64,000 bases of DNA from Alkaliphilus transvaalensis ATCC 700919 (GCF_000621485.1 NZ_JHYF01000002.1:62001-126000), one strand, 5' to 3'; shown: positions 1-8,870, counted from the first letter of the stretch. Numbers and translations are program-made. Notes: generated by a model from the sequence alone, not told the origin.

Positions 1-2
1 AA

Positions 3-947
3 ATGATTGGAGACGTAATAAAGTCTCCTCAATTGGCCTATGACATAGATGAGAATTTGATGCATGAATTAATTGAAATGGATATTTTTAAGAAACATGA
101 AGGTGTATTTAGCCCTAATACTGCTATATTTCTTGAAGAAGATATAGAGATGATTACAGAACCAGTATTAGTTATTGGTTCTGAATTGGCAGATGTTATA
201 AAAGAAAGTGGAAAAGAACTTGAGAGCTACTCTCCCAATATCAAGAACTTTATTGGAAGTATAATAGGCGCAGGACAAGGCCTACATAGTGTTATGAAAG
301 ATGCAGGGGTTGCATCAAATTGGCAAACTAAAACTGGAAAGTATGAAAAGAGTAAGATTGACTTCAATGAAGAATGTGAAGCTTACTTGAGGTTCGGAGA
401 AGATTTTCAAATAAAGAGAATACATAGAGGTAACCAATACACAAGTGTTGTCATAGGCGCAGGTCAAAATAATTATATTTCTAATATCTTTAGCCTGAAT
501 TCGATGAATCCTAATAATTCAAAAAACACTTTTTATATAAGTTTGGCAAATTATTTGACTGATACGTTGCCATTACTTGTAAGTGGAAAAATAAAAGATG
601 ATTCCCTTATGAATTTAGCAAAAGCATCAAATATAGATGTAGAAGATAAAGATATCATTATAAATTATAATGATTCAATTAAGTATCAAAGTATTATTAC
701 AAAGATAACAAAGGCTTGCACATCATATTTCTTTGATAGCAATAATATTGATGTCGTGATTAAATTGTTACAGTCAACAATAGTAGGCAAACAAGGTGCG
801 CCGATAGAAAATATGATGATGAATTTTTGGCGATATCTAAGAAAAGCTACAGCGATTAAGCTTTATGATAATGGTTTTTTAACTGATAGTATACCAAGTA
901 ATGGATCTATAACGGTATTCTATGAAAATAAGATTAAGTACTTCTAA
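3..947 (+). CDS. Hypothetical protein, possibly 5'-truncated by the window edge
   Basis: I do not recognise this 314-residue protein. The first visible ATG is at the window edge, with no room for a ribosome site, so the real start may lie upstream. The sequence is soluble, has no clear membrane segment, and contains the short motif IGAGQ twice (around residues 88 and 151). The N-terminal 50 residues could form a small helical or winged-helix-like unit, but this is only an impression. It lies in the accessory block that ends at the tRNA-Ala gene, and its neighbours are a nuclease-like protein and a SEC-C protein. A role in a mobile or defence cassette is possible but unsupported. Confidence 0.6.
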   Translation: MIGDVIKSPQLAYDIDENLMHELIEMDIFKKHEGVFSPNTAIFLEEDIEMITEPVLVIGSELADVIKESGKELESYSPNIKNFIGSIIGAGQGLHSVMKDAGVASNWQTKTGKYEKSKIDFNEECEAYLRFGEDFQIKRIHRGNQYTSVVIGAGQNNYISNIFSLNSMNPNNSKNTFYISLANYLTDTLPLLVSGKIKDDSLMNLAKASNIDVEDKDIIINYNDSIKYQSIITKITKACTSYFFDSNNIDVVIKLLQSTIVGKQGAPIENMMMNFWRYLRKATAIKLYDNGFLTDSIPSNGSITVFYENKIKYF

Positions 948-1074
948 TAATAAACATATTCTAAGATAATTTAGAGTTGACCTCCACCATTGAGCGGGGG
1001 CAGGTGGTTCTGGTTAAGGGACGTTTCAGACACATATATTACATGCCATAGAGTCTAATTGTCGGTACTATGAA

Positions 1075-2346
1075 TTGTGTCGAAATGAAATTTTAACTGA
1101 AGCTAAGTTTTCAGAAATTATCGATCATTATATCAGATATTATGACCCTGTAGCTGAATACTTGTTAGAAGTTGAAGAAGACGGTATTATACCCTTTTTT
1201 ATCAATATGGCAAGACAACAATTTTATGTGAATAGAACTTATGGATATGACGATCTAGGGCGAGCAATACTGATATTTACAAGTACAAGTTTAAATAAAT
1301 CATCAAAAGTATTTGAAAGTAAATTTGGAATTGGATTCTCAGAATGGATGTTAATATGTTTTTCTGTTTTTGCCTCGTCAACTAAAGGAGTACCGCCAAG
1401 AATTCGAATAGAGTATTACTTAGATAGTGATAAAAAAATCGCAGAGAATGAGTCTATACGCAATGTGTTTAAATTACTATCAATTGAGCCACGATATGTC
1501 AGTCAGGCTTGTATTGAGAAGATAAGTAAAATAAATAATTCACTAGCAATGCAATTTGATGTTTATATAGAATCAATATTTTATGATAAACCAATGCTAA
1601 AGCTTGATGAGAGTAGGTATTTAGTTGTACACAAGCATTTTCTTCTTAGACAAGCCACAGAGGGAATATATGATCTGATGAAGAGCATTACTTCTGGTGG
1701 TACATTTGGTAATGAATTCGGAAAGGCCTTTGAAGGATATGTGAGTACATTGTTATCGACTTTTTTATCGAAGGATCACATTTATACTGAGAACGACTTA
1801 ATAAGGTATTCAAATTCTAAAGTTTGTGATTTTCTTTTAGAATTTGATGATTCAATTGTACTTGTTGAGTGTAAAGGGACTGAATTTAATTCAATCATCG
1901 CTACCGAAAATGCAATGAGAAAAGATAATTCAACGCGAGCTTTTAGTAAGGCTTTTAAGCAGTTGAATTCAATAGAGAATTTATATAAAAGCGGTGTATT
2001 TTCTGATCTTGTTAGTGGGGATAAAACTGTAGTTAAAATTATATTAACATATAAGCAATTATATTTTGCCAACTCTAGTTGGTATAGAAAAAACATACTG
2101 GATTATCAAAGAATAGATGTTGAAGATAATTGTTATCCAGAAATAATGTCCATTATGGAATTTGAGAAATTTCTTTATTATATGAAAGAAACAAAATTAT
2201 CACCAATTCAAATCTTAAATTATCGTTTAGAAAACAAATATGATGGCGATTGGAGCAGTATATTAAATAATGTAAAAGTTGACCTACCACTATTAAGAGA
2301 TAGCTTTAATGAATTTACAGATAGAATGATCTCAAATAGTAGATAA
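1075..2346 (+). CDS. PD-(D/E)XK nuclease-like protein, start uncertain
   Basis: The protein (423 residues from a TTG codon) carries a restriction-endonuclease-fold signature in its middle. FGKAFEGY gives a motif I glutamate near residue 222, and the core is D252 followed by E265-C266-K267 in a hydrophobic strand context (VLVECKG). This predicts a Mg-dependent DNA or RNA nuclease domain. The 220 residues before it are unrecognised. The start is weak: TTG with no ribosome site. The frame stays open upstream to about 1018 and reads like coding sequence there, but offers no ATG, GTG or TTG start. The 5' end may therefore have been lost by recombination. It belongs to the accessory block next to tRNA-Ala, where nuclease genes of this kind are common in defence or mobile elements. 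Confidence 0.6.
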   Translation: MCRNEILTEAKFSEIIDHYIRYYDPVAEYLLEVEEDGIIPFFINMARQQFYVNRTYGYDDLGRAILIFTSTSLNKSSKVFESKFGIGFSEWMLICFSVFASSTKGVPPRIRIEYYLDSDKKIAENESIRNVFKLLSIEPRYVSQACIEKISKINNSLAMQFDVYIESIFYDKPMLKLDESRYLVVHKHFLLRQATEGIYDLMKSITSGGTFGNEFGKAFEGYVSTLLSTFLSKDHIYTENDLIRYSNSKVCDFLLEFDDSIVLVECKGTEFNSIIATENAMRKDNSTRAFSKAFKQLNSIENLYKSGVFSDLVSGDKTVVKIILTYKQLYFANSSWYRKNILDYQRIDVEDNCYPEIMSIMEFEKFLYYMKETKLSPIQILNYRLENKYDGDWSSILNNVKVDLPLLRDSFNEFTDRMISNSR

Positions 2347-2367
2347 CATAATAATTAATAAGTTCAC

Positions 2368-2437
2368 CACATAACGTTACGTCAATTAACAGAATGGCTG
2401 AGAAGTACCACTTCAGTAACTGTTGTAACGTTATGTG
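2368..2437. repeat. 70-bp imperfect palindrome with 13-bp perfect arms
   Basis: The outer arms CACATAACGTTAC (2368-2380) and GTAACGTTATGTG (2425-2437) are perfect inverted repeats. The inside is also partly self-complementary: TTAACAG with CTGTTG, and CTGAGAAGT with ACTTCAG. It sits 21 bp after the nuclease-like gene. The 8-mer CACATAAC recurs at about 3608, just after the next gene. It has no U-tract, so it is not a typical terminator. It could be a recombination site or a folded mobile-element remnant. Confidence 0.7.
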
Positions 2438-2514
2438 TATACACTCTGAAAGTTAACACTTTTAAAAAAGGTGAAAATTGTAATAGAGGGACATAATTTG
2501 TACGGAGGGATCAA

Positions 2515-3585
2515 ATGACAGATAAAATTGGGAGAAATGATAGATGTTATTGTGGCAGTGAAAAGAAATATAAAAACTGTTGCTCTAGAAATAATGATGA
2601 GTTAAAAAAACTTGAAAGAGAGATCAGTAAACAAATGAGTTTTTATTTGAAAGAACATGATTTAAAATTATGTCTGCACCCAGATAAAGCGAGTTGTAGT
2701 AACAGAATTATTAAAGCTCATTCGATACAAAACAATAGAATTCTAAATAGACTATCTTATAAAGGAAAACTCGTTATGCCTATACCAAAACCAAAGGATA
2801 TCATAAGTGGTGGTTGGTCCCAATGGGGGAGAGGTCAAGCTACTACATTTAAAGGTTTTTGCAGTCATCATGATTTATCTTTATTTCGTCTGATTGATGA
2901 AAGTAAGTTTGATTATTCAGCTGAGCATGTGTTTTTACACACATATAGAAATTTATCTCATGAGCTATATAAGAAAATGTTGGGGTTTAAGCGTATATCA
3001 TCATGGTTCCAAGGTCAGTTAGAGAAAGACCGTTTAAAAAGAGATATTACAAGAGCATTTTTTACGGATATAAGATGTCTAATGTATGTTAAGGAAGTTT
3101 TAGATAGCGGTATTCAATCACAAAATTATGAATCATTGTCATACAAAATATGGGAGGTAGAGCAAGAAATTTTCTTTGCAGCCTCCGGTTTTTTTGCTCC
3201 ACAAAAAGATTTGAAATTAAATAACATCCAGAAAACAACAAATTCATTAGAAGATGAATTAAAATATATATTCTTTTCAGTTTTTCCATGTGAAGAAAAA
3301 TCATATATTTTAATATCGTGGTTGAAAAATCATGATTGTGAATTAAAATATTTCGTAAATCAGATTAATGATTTGAGTGAAGAAAAACGCTTAAGCTATC
3401 TTAGCAATATGATTGTAGTAGCCACAGAAAATATTGTGATAAACCCAATTAAATGGGAGAATACTTCAATTGAGCTAAGGAAAGCATTGCAAAAGTTTTA
3501 TGAAGATACATTATATAAAGTAGAAGAAAATCATTATAGTATGCTAGTCAATAACAATAAATTTAACCTATTTGATTTTGCCTAA
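2515..3585 (+). CDS. SEC-C zinc-motif protein with a second Cys/His site
   Basis: The first 25 residues are a textbook SEC-C zinc-binding motif (IGRNDRCYCGSEKKYKNCC), the element found at the SecA tail and in many unrelated proteins. A second Cys/His-rich unit follows: C at about 55, C at about 62, then IIKAHSIQ, and later a GFCSHHD motif near residue 118. The spacing resembles a treble-clef or HNH-like zinc site, so nuclease activity is conceivable but not shown. The remaining 220 residues are helical and unrecognised. A good ribosome site (CGGAGGG) precedes the ATG. It lies in the accessory block beside a nuclease-like gene. General description is secure, function is not. Confidence 0.7.
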   Translation: MTDKIGRNDRCYCGSEKKYKNCCSRNNDELKKLEREISKQMSFYLKEHDLKLCLHPDKASCSNRIIKAHSIQNNRILNRLSYKGKLVMPIPKPKDIISGGWSQWGRGQATTFKGFCSHHDLSLFRLIDESKFDYSAEHVFLHTYRNLSHELYKKMLGFKRISSWFQGQLEKDRLKRDITRAFFTDIRCLMYVKEVLDSGIQSQNYESLSYKIWEVEQEIFFAASGFFAPQKDLKLNNIQKTTNSLEDELKYIFFSVFPCEEKSYILISWLKNHDCELKYFVNQINDLSEEKRLSYLSNMIVVATENIVINPIKWENTSIELRKALQKFYEDTLYKVEENHYSMLVNNNKFNLFDFA

Positions 3586-3704
3586 TTACTAATCTACAAT
3601 TACTATACTACACATAACCGAGAATCCTTAAAGTATGAGAGTTGGCTAGAGTATTAAGCAGACATCATGAGTTCTGGGGAAGTTGCATATGAAAGAAATT
3701 TTAT

Positions 3705-3830
3705 TTGGCACAAGAAATAAATTATAATGATAATTTAAAAATACAATTGTGGGTTGAATTGTGTGATTATTTACAAGAAAAATTAGGTGATTTTGATATA
3801 ACTAATTACCAGAGTATTGAATATCTCTAA
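3705..3830 (+). pseudogene. Short coding-like remnant
   Basis: The 405 bp between the SEC-C gene and tRNA-Ala hold no full gene. One frame reads as plausible protein for 41 codons (for example WVELCDYLQEKLGDFD). It has only a TTG start and no ribosome site, and a stop codon lies immediately upstream in the same frame. This is best read as the decayed 3' end of a lost accessory gene. A true micro-ORF cannot be excluded. Confidence 0.3.
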
Positions 3831-3946
3831 ATTAGTCTAATGACTGCAGATAATAATAAATTCCTCAAGATTAGGCAAATATCTATAGTGAAAGTCCTAT
3901 AGAAGTCAATTTAAATATTAGCATTCAACAGTTTATACCCACAATC

Positions 3947-3981
3947 AAAAGAGCCCATAACATCAGTTATGGACTCTTTTA
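3947..3981 (-). terminator. Terminator of the tRNA-Ala transcript
   Basis: On the minus strand a 14-bp stem (AAAGAGTCCATAAC pairing with GTTATGGGCTCTTT, one G-U pair) with a TGAT loop runs into T-rich sequence, ten bases past the tRNA 3' end. Confidence 0.8.
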
Positions 3982-3990
3982 TCTTAATAA

Positions 3991-4066
3991 TGGTGGAGAT
4001 AAGGGGATTCGAACCCCTGACCTTCTGACTGCCAGTCAGACGCGCTCCCAGCTGCGCCATACCCCC
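3991..4066 (-). tRNA. tRNA-Ala (anticodon GGC)
   Basis: The minus strand folds as a complete 76-nt tRNA including an encoded CCA. The acceptor GGGGGTA pairs with TATCTCC and contains the G3:U70 pair that marks alanine tRNAs. The anticodon stem is TCTGA/TCAGA with loop CTGGCAG, giving anticodon GGC, and the T arm has the TTCGAAT loop. Its 3' end faces the accessory block at 1-3990, which is the orientation seen when integrative elements use a tRNA gene as attachment site. Confidence 0.95.
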
Positions 4067-4248
4067 AAGCTTATATCCTTTAACAAGAAAATATTACTAG
4101 ATAAACTTGAAAAAGTCAATAGGTTAAATGTTAGATTATTTCACCACATATTAAAAATTCTAAATTATTTGTAAAACTCCTTTAATTTTGATAAAATATA
4201 AATATAAAGAAAATTTAGTTAGTCTAAATATGAGGGGGACAAAATATT

Positions 4249-5616
4249 ATGGACACGGCTTCAGCCTTAGGTGCAGGTGTTGTTGATAAAAAGCTATTGA
4301 GAAAAAAAGTAATAGCAATTGCCTGGCCTGCAGTAACAGAATTAATTTTAATCTCTTTATTTGGTGCCATCGATATGATCATGGTTGGTCAATTAGGAGC
4401 TGCTGCAATTGCTTCTATCGGTTTGACAAATCAACCTATCTTCCTAATTATGGCTGTATTCCAAGCTTTAAATGTTGGGGGTACGGCTATAGTATCAAGG
4501 GCAATTGGGGCAAAAAATAATAAAGAGGCTAACCAAGCTACAAGACATGTCATTTTTATTACGATTATATTTTCTATCCTAATCGTAACACCAGCTATTA
4601 TGTATGTAGAAGCAATTTACAAGTTTATGGGGGCCGATCAGGAAGTAATCGCAATTGGGTTAGGTTATTTTAAAGTAGCATTGATTGGTGTTATCTTTCA
4701 AAATATATCTTTAGCCATTGCTGCTGTCTTAAGGGGTAGTGGTGATACAAAGACGCCAATGAAGGTTAATGTAGCTTCAAATATCATTAATGTAGCTTTA
4801 AACTATGCATTGATATTTGGTAGGTTTGGACTTCCTCAAATGGGGGTAACTGGTGCAGGGGTTGCAACCTTAGTCTCAAGAATATTAGCCTTTGGAATTC
4901 TAATGATATTATTAATTAGAGGTAAGAGTGGTTTGAAATTGAACTTTTCAAATATACTTCATATAGACTATAAGTTAATGAATAAGTTAATAAAAATAGG
5001 ACTTCCTTCTGCAATGGAACAATTGGTACTGCGTACTGGCAACCTCTTCTTTATTAAAATAGTTGCAGGGTTAGGGACAATAGTGTATGCAGCTCACCAA
5101 ATCTCCATCAATATTCTTTCCCTTTCCTTTACGACAGGGATGGCTTTTGCAATGGCGGCCTCTACTTTGATCGGTCAAAGCTTAGGAGCAGAGGACACAA
5201 AATTGGCAGAAGAATATGGAAAGGAAGTGCGTCATTTAGGCTCAGTAGTTGCAACTTCAATAGCTGCAATTTTTTTCGTGTTCTCAAAACAAATAGTAGG
5301 CTTATATACAAACGAGCAAGAGGTAATTAATAGTGCTTCAATGGTTTTAAAAATGATCGCAATAATACAGCCTTTTCAAAGTTCTCAACTAATTTTAGCA
5401 GGAGGGCTAAGGGGGGCAGGGGACACTCGATGGCCTCTATATTCTACTATGGCAGGTATTTGGGGTATTAGATTAACATTAGGTTACTTATTTGTTTTTA
5501 TATTTGACTTGGGGTTAATCGGTGCATGGTTAGGAATATGTATAGATCAAGTTATAAGATACACTATACTGTTTTTACGATTTAGAACCGGTAAGTGGAA
5601 GTATGTAAAAATATAG
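4249..5616 (+). CDS. MATE family multidrug/cation efflux protein
   Basis: This 455-residue integral membrane protein belongs to the MATE (NorM/DinF) family, which exports drugs or metabolites in exchange for Na+ or H+. About twelve hydrophobic segments are visible in two similar halves. Family-typical stretches include the first helix with FGAIDMIMVGQLG near residue 42, and the repeated arginine-glycine motifs LRGSGDTKTPM (about 160) and LRGAGDTRWP (about 390). Length and topology are normal. A GAGGGGG ribosome site lies upstream. It stands alone after tRNA-Ala with no regulator beside it, so the substrate cannot be inferred. Confidence 0.9.
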   Translation: MDTASALGAGVVDKKLLRKKVIAIAWPAVTELILISLFGAIDMIMVGQLGAAAIASIGLTNQPIFLIMAVFQALNVGGTAIVSRAIGAKNNKEANQATRHVIFITIIFSILIVTPAIMYVEAIYKFMGADQEVIAIGLGYFKVALIGVIFQNISLAIAAVLRGSGDTKTPMKVNVASNIINVALNYALIFGRFGLPQMGVTGAGVATLVSRILAFGILMILLIRGKSGLKLNFSNILHIDYKLMNKLIKIGLPSAMEQLVLRTGNLFFIKIVAGLGTIVYAAHQISINILSLSFTTGMAFAMAASTLIGQSLGAEDTKLAEEYGKEVRHLGSVVATSIAAIFFVFSKQIVGLYTNEQEVINSASMVLKMIAIIQPFQSSQLILAGGLRGAGDTRWPLYSTMAGIWGIRLTLGYLFVFIFDLGLIGAWLGICIDQVIRYTILFLRFRTGKWKYVKI

Positions 5617-5900
5617 TGTTTTTACAAAAATTAAGATAACAATCTAAATAAATAAAAAACTAGGTATGAAGAAGGATTTTTTCAATTGATATCGAATAAC
5701 AACAATTAATTGGGACAATTAGAAGATTATTATATTAAATCTGCTATCAATTGATTAATTCGACATATCCCCTCATGAACTTTCATAAAATAATAGAGAT
5801 ATAGATCGTATTTTCTTATTCTATTAGTTTAATCGTTGAAAAAGATCAATTGGTAAGCTATAAGGATTTAAGAAAAATAAATACATAGGGGGAATGGGTA

Positions 5901-6071
5901 ATGGAAAAGCAACACCTAACTTCAGCGAAAGAGATTAATGAAGTAGAGTGGGAGCTAAGACTATTAGCAAAGATGATGATTCAATTGCTAACTGATCAGA
6001 AACATCAGGGGAAAATAAATGAAGAGGAATATAATCGTCTAGTGGCACATAAAATAAAATTCTTATCTTAG
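5901..6071 (+). CDS. Small SHOCT-like protein, 56 residues
   Basis: A short open frame begins with ATG after an AGGGGG ribosome site and ends with TAG. The second half, with QGKINEEEYNRL, resembles the SHOCT motif, a short helical tail typified by a glycine-Ile-Thr/Asn-Glu-Glu-Glu-Phe/Tyr pattern that is thought to mediate oligomerisation. The first half is amphipathic helix. Codon pattern and ribosome site favour a real gene. It lies alone between the MATE gene and an interspersed repeat. Function unknown. Confidence 0.55.
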   Translation: MEKQHLTSAKEINEVEWELRLLAKMMIQLLTDQKHQGKINEEEYNRLVAHKIKFLS

Positions 6072-6086
6072 AAACTAAATAATAAC

Positions 6087-6189
6087 TGAGGAAATTACAT
6101 ACTACCATAAATCTGAAACTATATTGGTTTTATGCATAAGCTTCATTTTACATTAATATAAGTTAAATATTAATTATGCAATTTCCTCA
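6087..6189. repeat. Interspersed element, copy A (103 bp)
   Basis: It starts TGAGGAAATTACATA and ends TATGCAATTTCCTCA, near-perfect 15-bp inverted ends. The inside carries family segments found in other copies (CCATAAATCTGAA, and the reverse complement of TTATATTAATG). Compared with copy B it looks like an internally deleted derivative. There is no coding capacity. Confidence 0.75.
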
Positions 6190-6266
6190 ACTATAAAAAT
6201 ATATACTGCACTAATTTTTTCCACCCACATAAGATAGTATAAGATCCTAAAAGGAGGAATTGTGGG

Positions 6267-6614
6267 ATGGGAGAAACCTTTAGCTGGATTACCTTCGATT
6301 TTCTAATGACCTTTACAGGTGCAGTTTTTGTTACCAATATTATAACTCATTTCATAAAAGATTACTTACCAGATTCAATTGACAAAAAAATTGTCACTTT
6401 ACTTACAGCTGTTGTAGTAGTACTGGCTAATGTGGTGATATTTGATAAAATCTCGCTACAAAATGTATATCTTGCCGTAATCAATGCTTTTTTTGTTGCA
6501 GCTGCTGCAATGGGGAATTATGAAATTTTGACGACCAAAACTAAAAAAGCTATGATAAAGGAATTGGCTGCACAAAAGGAAATAAATGAAATAAAAGTTA
6601 AGAAGGAAAATTAA
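6267..6614 (+). CDS. Small membrane protein with holin-like layout
   Basis: The 115-residue product has three hydrophobic segments (about residues 10-28, 40-60 and 66-84) followed by a lysine/glutamate-rich cytoplasmic tail. This layout resembles phage-type holins and related small membrane proteins in Clostridia. No lysin or other phage gene lies nearby, so a lytic role is not supported. The AAAGGAGGA ribosome site is excellent. It is a monocistronic unit closed by its own terminator. Confidence 0.6.
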   Translation: MGETFSWITFDFLMTFTGAVFVTNIITHFIKDYLPDSIDKKIVTLLTAVVVVLANVVIFDKISLQNVYLAVINAFFVAAAAMGNYEILTTKTKKAMIKELAAQKEINEIKVKKEN

Positions 6615-6627
6615 CTTACAAAAAATA

Positions 6628-6652
6628 GAAAGCCTTAGGGCTTTATTTTTTT
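6628..6652 (+). terminator. Rho-independent terminator
   Basis: Stem AAAGCC/GGCTTT with a four-base loop followed by ATTTTTTT, 14 bases after the small membrane protein gene. Confidence 0.85.
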
Positions 6653-6728
6653 GCGTTATTATGTTAATATATTATGTAAACTTCTTTAGTACAAGGAACC
6701 CAATTTAATTAGAAAAGGGGGTTTTTTT

Positions 6729-8516
6729 ATGTTTAACCTAATGAAAATAAGAAAACATAAACTATATGTAATTGCAGGTATTGTTCTGGTATTCGTGGCA
6801 ATGGTATCCTTTGGTGTATATAGAATGTACTTTCAGCAGGAAACAACTGAACTATCATATCAAAACTTCTTAACAAAAATTGAAGCTGGAGAAGTACAAG
6901 AGGTATACCTATCAGAGGCCGCAAATCTTAAAGGAAAGTTGATCTCGGGTGAGGGTTTTATTACTGATAACCCAAGAACCGATAACTTAAAGGAAATGTT
7001 ATTAACGAAAAATATTAAAGTAATTGAGGTTAGTGAGCAATTTACTATCTCTCAAATCGTTATTTTTGTAGTATTCATAGGGGCGTTTGTTGGACTAGCT
7101 ATATTTTTATCAAAAAACACTTCTAAGCAAGCCTCTAAAGAATATGACAAGATGTCATCTGTAGAATATTCTACGGAAAAGAAATCTCGAATTAGTTTTC
7201 AAAGCGTTGCTGGGAACGAAGAAGCGAAGTCTAGTTTGATGGAGATGGTGGACTTTTTAAAGTATCCAGAAAAATATAAACGATATGGAGCTAAAATTCC
7301 TAGAGGGGTAATCCTTTATGGACCACCGGGAACAGGTAAAACCTTAATGGCTAAAGCATTAGCTAGTGAAGCAGGAGTAGATTTTCTAGCAGTTTCCGGT
7401 TCTGACTTTGTTCAAATCTATGCGGGAGTTGGAGCTGCCAGAATTAGAAGTCTATTTAAAAGTGCATCTGAAAAAAATAAGTGTGTTATTTTTATTGACG
7501 AAATTGATGCCATAGGTAAAAAGCGTGATAGAAGTGGACTCGGAGGTAGTGACGAATCCGATCGTACCCTAAACGCCCTTTTAACAGAAATGTCAGGTTT
7601 TAAAGATAATGAGGGAATAATTGTCTTAGCAGCAACTAATAGATTAGATACTTTAGATGAGGCTTTATTAAGACCAGGTAGATTCGATCGTCAAATTGAA
7701 GTAGGCTTACCTGACTTAAAAGCTAGAGTTGAGATTTTATCATTATACACTAAGAATAAACCAGTTAGTGAGGCCTTTAATATCTCAGCATTGGCACAAC
7801 AAACTGTCTACTTTAGTGGTGCGAAACTAGAAAACTTAATGAATGAAGCAGCCATTTATGCTGCCCGTGAAAATGCTGATGTTATTACAGAGCAACATGT
7901 TGATAAGGCCTTCTATAAAGTAATTGCAGGTGAAGAGAAAAAGGATAGAAGTAATATTGCTCAAATAGATCGAGATATCACTGCCTATCATGAGGCAGGC
8001 CATGCTGCTGTAACCAAGCTATTGTGTCCAGAAAATCGTGTAACTAAAGTAACCATAATTCCTAGTACTAAAGGAGCAGGAGGTTTTAGTATGAATATTC
8101 CTCCTGATAAAATGTATCATACGAAGAGGGACATGTTAAATAACGTTAAAGTAGCATTAGCAGGTAGAATTGTTGAAGAAATTATCTTTGGAGAAGATAA
8201 TATTACTACTGGAGCAAGCAACGATATTGAAAGAGCAACAGATATTTTAACTTCTATGATTAAAAGATTCGGTATGTCAAATAAATTAGGCATGATCAAT
8301 TATGATATCCTATTAGGTCAGCAAGGGGTAAATCAAAACTTAGTCGAAACAATCAATAAAGAAATGGAAAGACTGTATGAAGAAACGAAAGAACTAATTA
8401 AAACCAATCTTCCCCTAGTTGAAGAAATTACTAATGGGTTACTTGCAAAAGAAACTTTAAAAGAAGAAGAGATTGACCAGCTATTTAATAACTATCAAAA
8501 TAGTAAAGTTAATTAG
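6729..8516 (+). CDS. ftsH: ATP-dependent zinc metalloprotease FtsH
   Basis: This membrane-anchored AAA+ protease degrades membrane and unfolded cytosolic proteins. At 595 residues it has the full FtsH order: a first membrane helix (about 13-31), a short extracytoplasmic domain, a second helix (about 105-125), an AAA module with Walker A GPPGTGKT at 198-205 and Walker B IFIDEID near 255, a second region of homology ending RPGRFDRQIEV, and the zinc site HEAGH at 421-425 with a third ligand in ASNDIERAT near 497. It lacks the long acidic C-terminal tail of some FtsH proteins. It stands alone rather than in the usual tilS-hpt-ftsH cluster, so it may be a second copy. Confidence 0.93.
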   Translation: MFNLMKIRKHKLYVIAGIVLVFVAMVSFGVYRMYFQQETTELSYQNFLTKIEAGEVQEVYLSEAANLKGKLISGEGFITDNPRTDNLKEMLLTKNIKVIEVSEQFTISQIVIFVVFIGAFVGLAIFLSKNTSKQASKEYDKMSSVEYSTEKKSRISFQSVAGNEEAKSSLMEMVDFLKYPEKYKRYGAKIPRGVILYGPPGTGKTLMAKALASEAGVDFLAVSGSDFVQIYAGVGAARIRSLFKSASEKNKCVIFIDEIDAIGKKRDRSGLGGSDESDRTLNALLTEMSGFKDNEGIIVLAATNRLDTLDEALLRPGRFDRQIEVGLPDLKARVEILSLYTKNKPVSEAFNISALAQQTVYFSGAKLENLMNEAAIYAARENADVITEQHVDKAFYKVIAGEEKKDRSNIAQIDRDITAYHEAGHAAVTKLLCPENRVTKVTIIPSTKGAGGFSMNIPPDKMYHTKRDMLNNVKVALAGRIVEEIIFGEDNITTGASNDIERATDILTSMIKRFGMSNKLGMINYDILLGQQGVNQNLVETINKEMERLYEETKELIKTNLPLVEEITNGLLAKETLKEEEIDQLFNNYQNSKVN

Positions 8517-8581
8517 TTTATTAAAGGGATTATTATATTTAAAGAGATTGTATAATCAAAAAAGATTATTAGATTAATTAG

Positions 8582-8683
8582 AAGTACCCAGTTTGATCTG
8601 CCTCTCCTTATAGTTAAAAGTGCTTTGTTATTTTTAATGAGTACCGCAAGGAGGGCAGTTCAGTGTTTGGGTACTTTTATTTA
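8582..8683 (+). terminator. Long nested hairpin with terminal T-run
   Basis: Outer stem AAGTACCCA/TGGGTACTT, middle stem CTGCCTCTCCTT/AAGGAGGGCAG (one bulge) and inner stem TTAAAA/TTTTAA enclose about 100 bases that end in TTTTATTT. It could terminate the ftsH transcript. The size and nesting exceed a plain terminator, so a processed small RNA or attenuator is possible. A comparable fold occurs at 39064-39168. Confidence 0.6.
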
Positions 8684-8685
8684 AA

Positions 8686-8870
8686 TGAGGAAATTGCATA
8701 ATTAATTTTAAGTTTATATTAATGCAAAATGAAAACTTCGCTGTTTAGTATTCAATGAGTAATATATTATTTTACTAAGGAAATTACTCATTTCACAATG
8801 CACGACTTAGCTTTCATCTTTGGATAAAACGAATATAAATTCAGATTTATGGTATTATACAATTTCTTCA
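8686..8870. repeat. Interspersed element, copy B (185 bp, full-length type)
   Basis: It begins TGAGGAAATTGCATAATTAA and ends with the reverse complement of TGAAGAAATTGTATAATACC. The internal block with AAAACTTCGCTG and TTCAATGAGTAATA is shared, inverted, with the copy at 39170-39354. It has no open reading frame and begins two bases after the T-run of the preceding hairpin. Confidence 0.7.

Noticed and set aside
12-947. N-terminal winged-helix regulator
   Set aside because: The pattern in the first 50 residues is too weak to assign.
1782-2096. Minus-strand open frame of about 100 codons inside the nuclease-like gene
   Set aside because: It lies fully antisense to a longer gene with better protein character and has no ribosome site. 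Similar antisense frames elsewhere were left out for the same reason.
2368-2437. Integron attC site
   Set aside because: The ends ACATAAC/GTTATGT differ from the RYYYAAC/GTTRRRY consensus, and no integron integrase is visible. Kept only as a palindrome.
6267-6614. Prophage remnant (holin-like protein)
   Set aside because: No lysin, terminase, portal, integrase or other phage gene is near; only membrane topology is similar.
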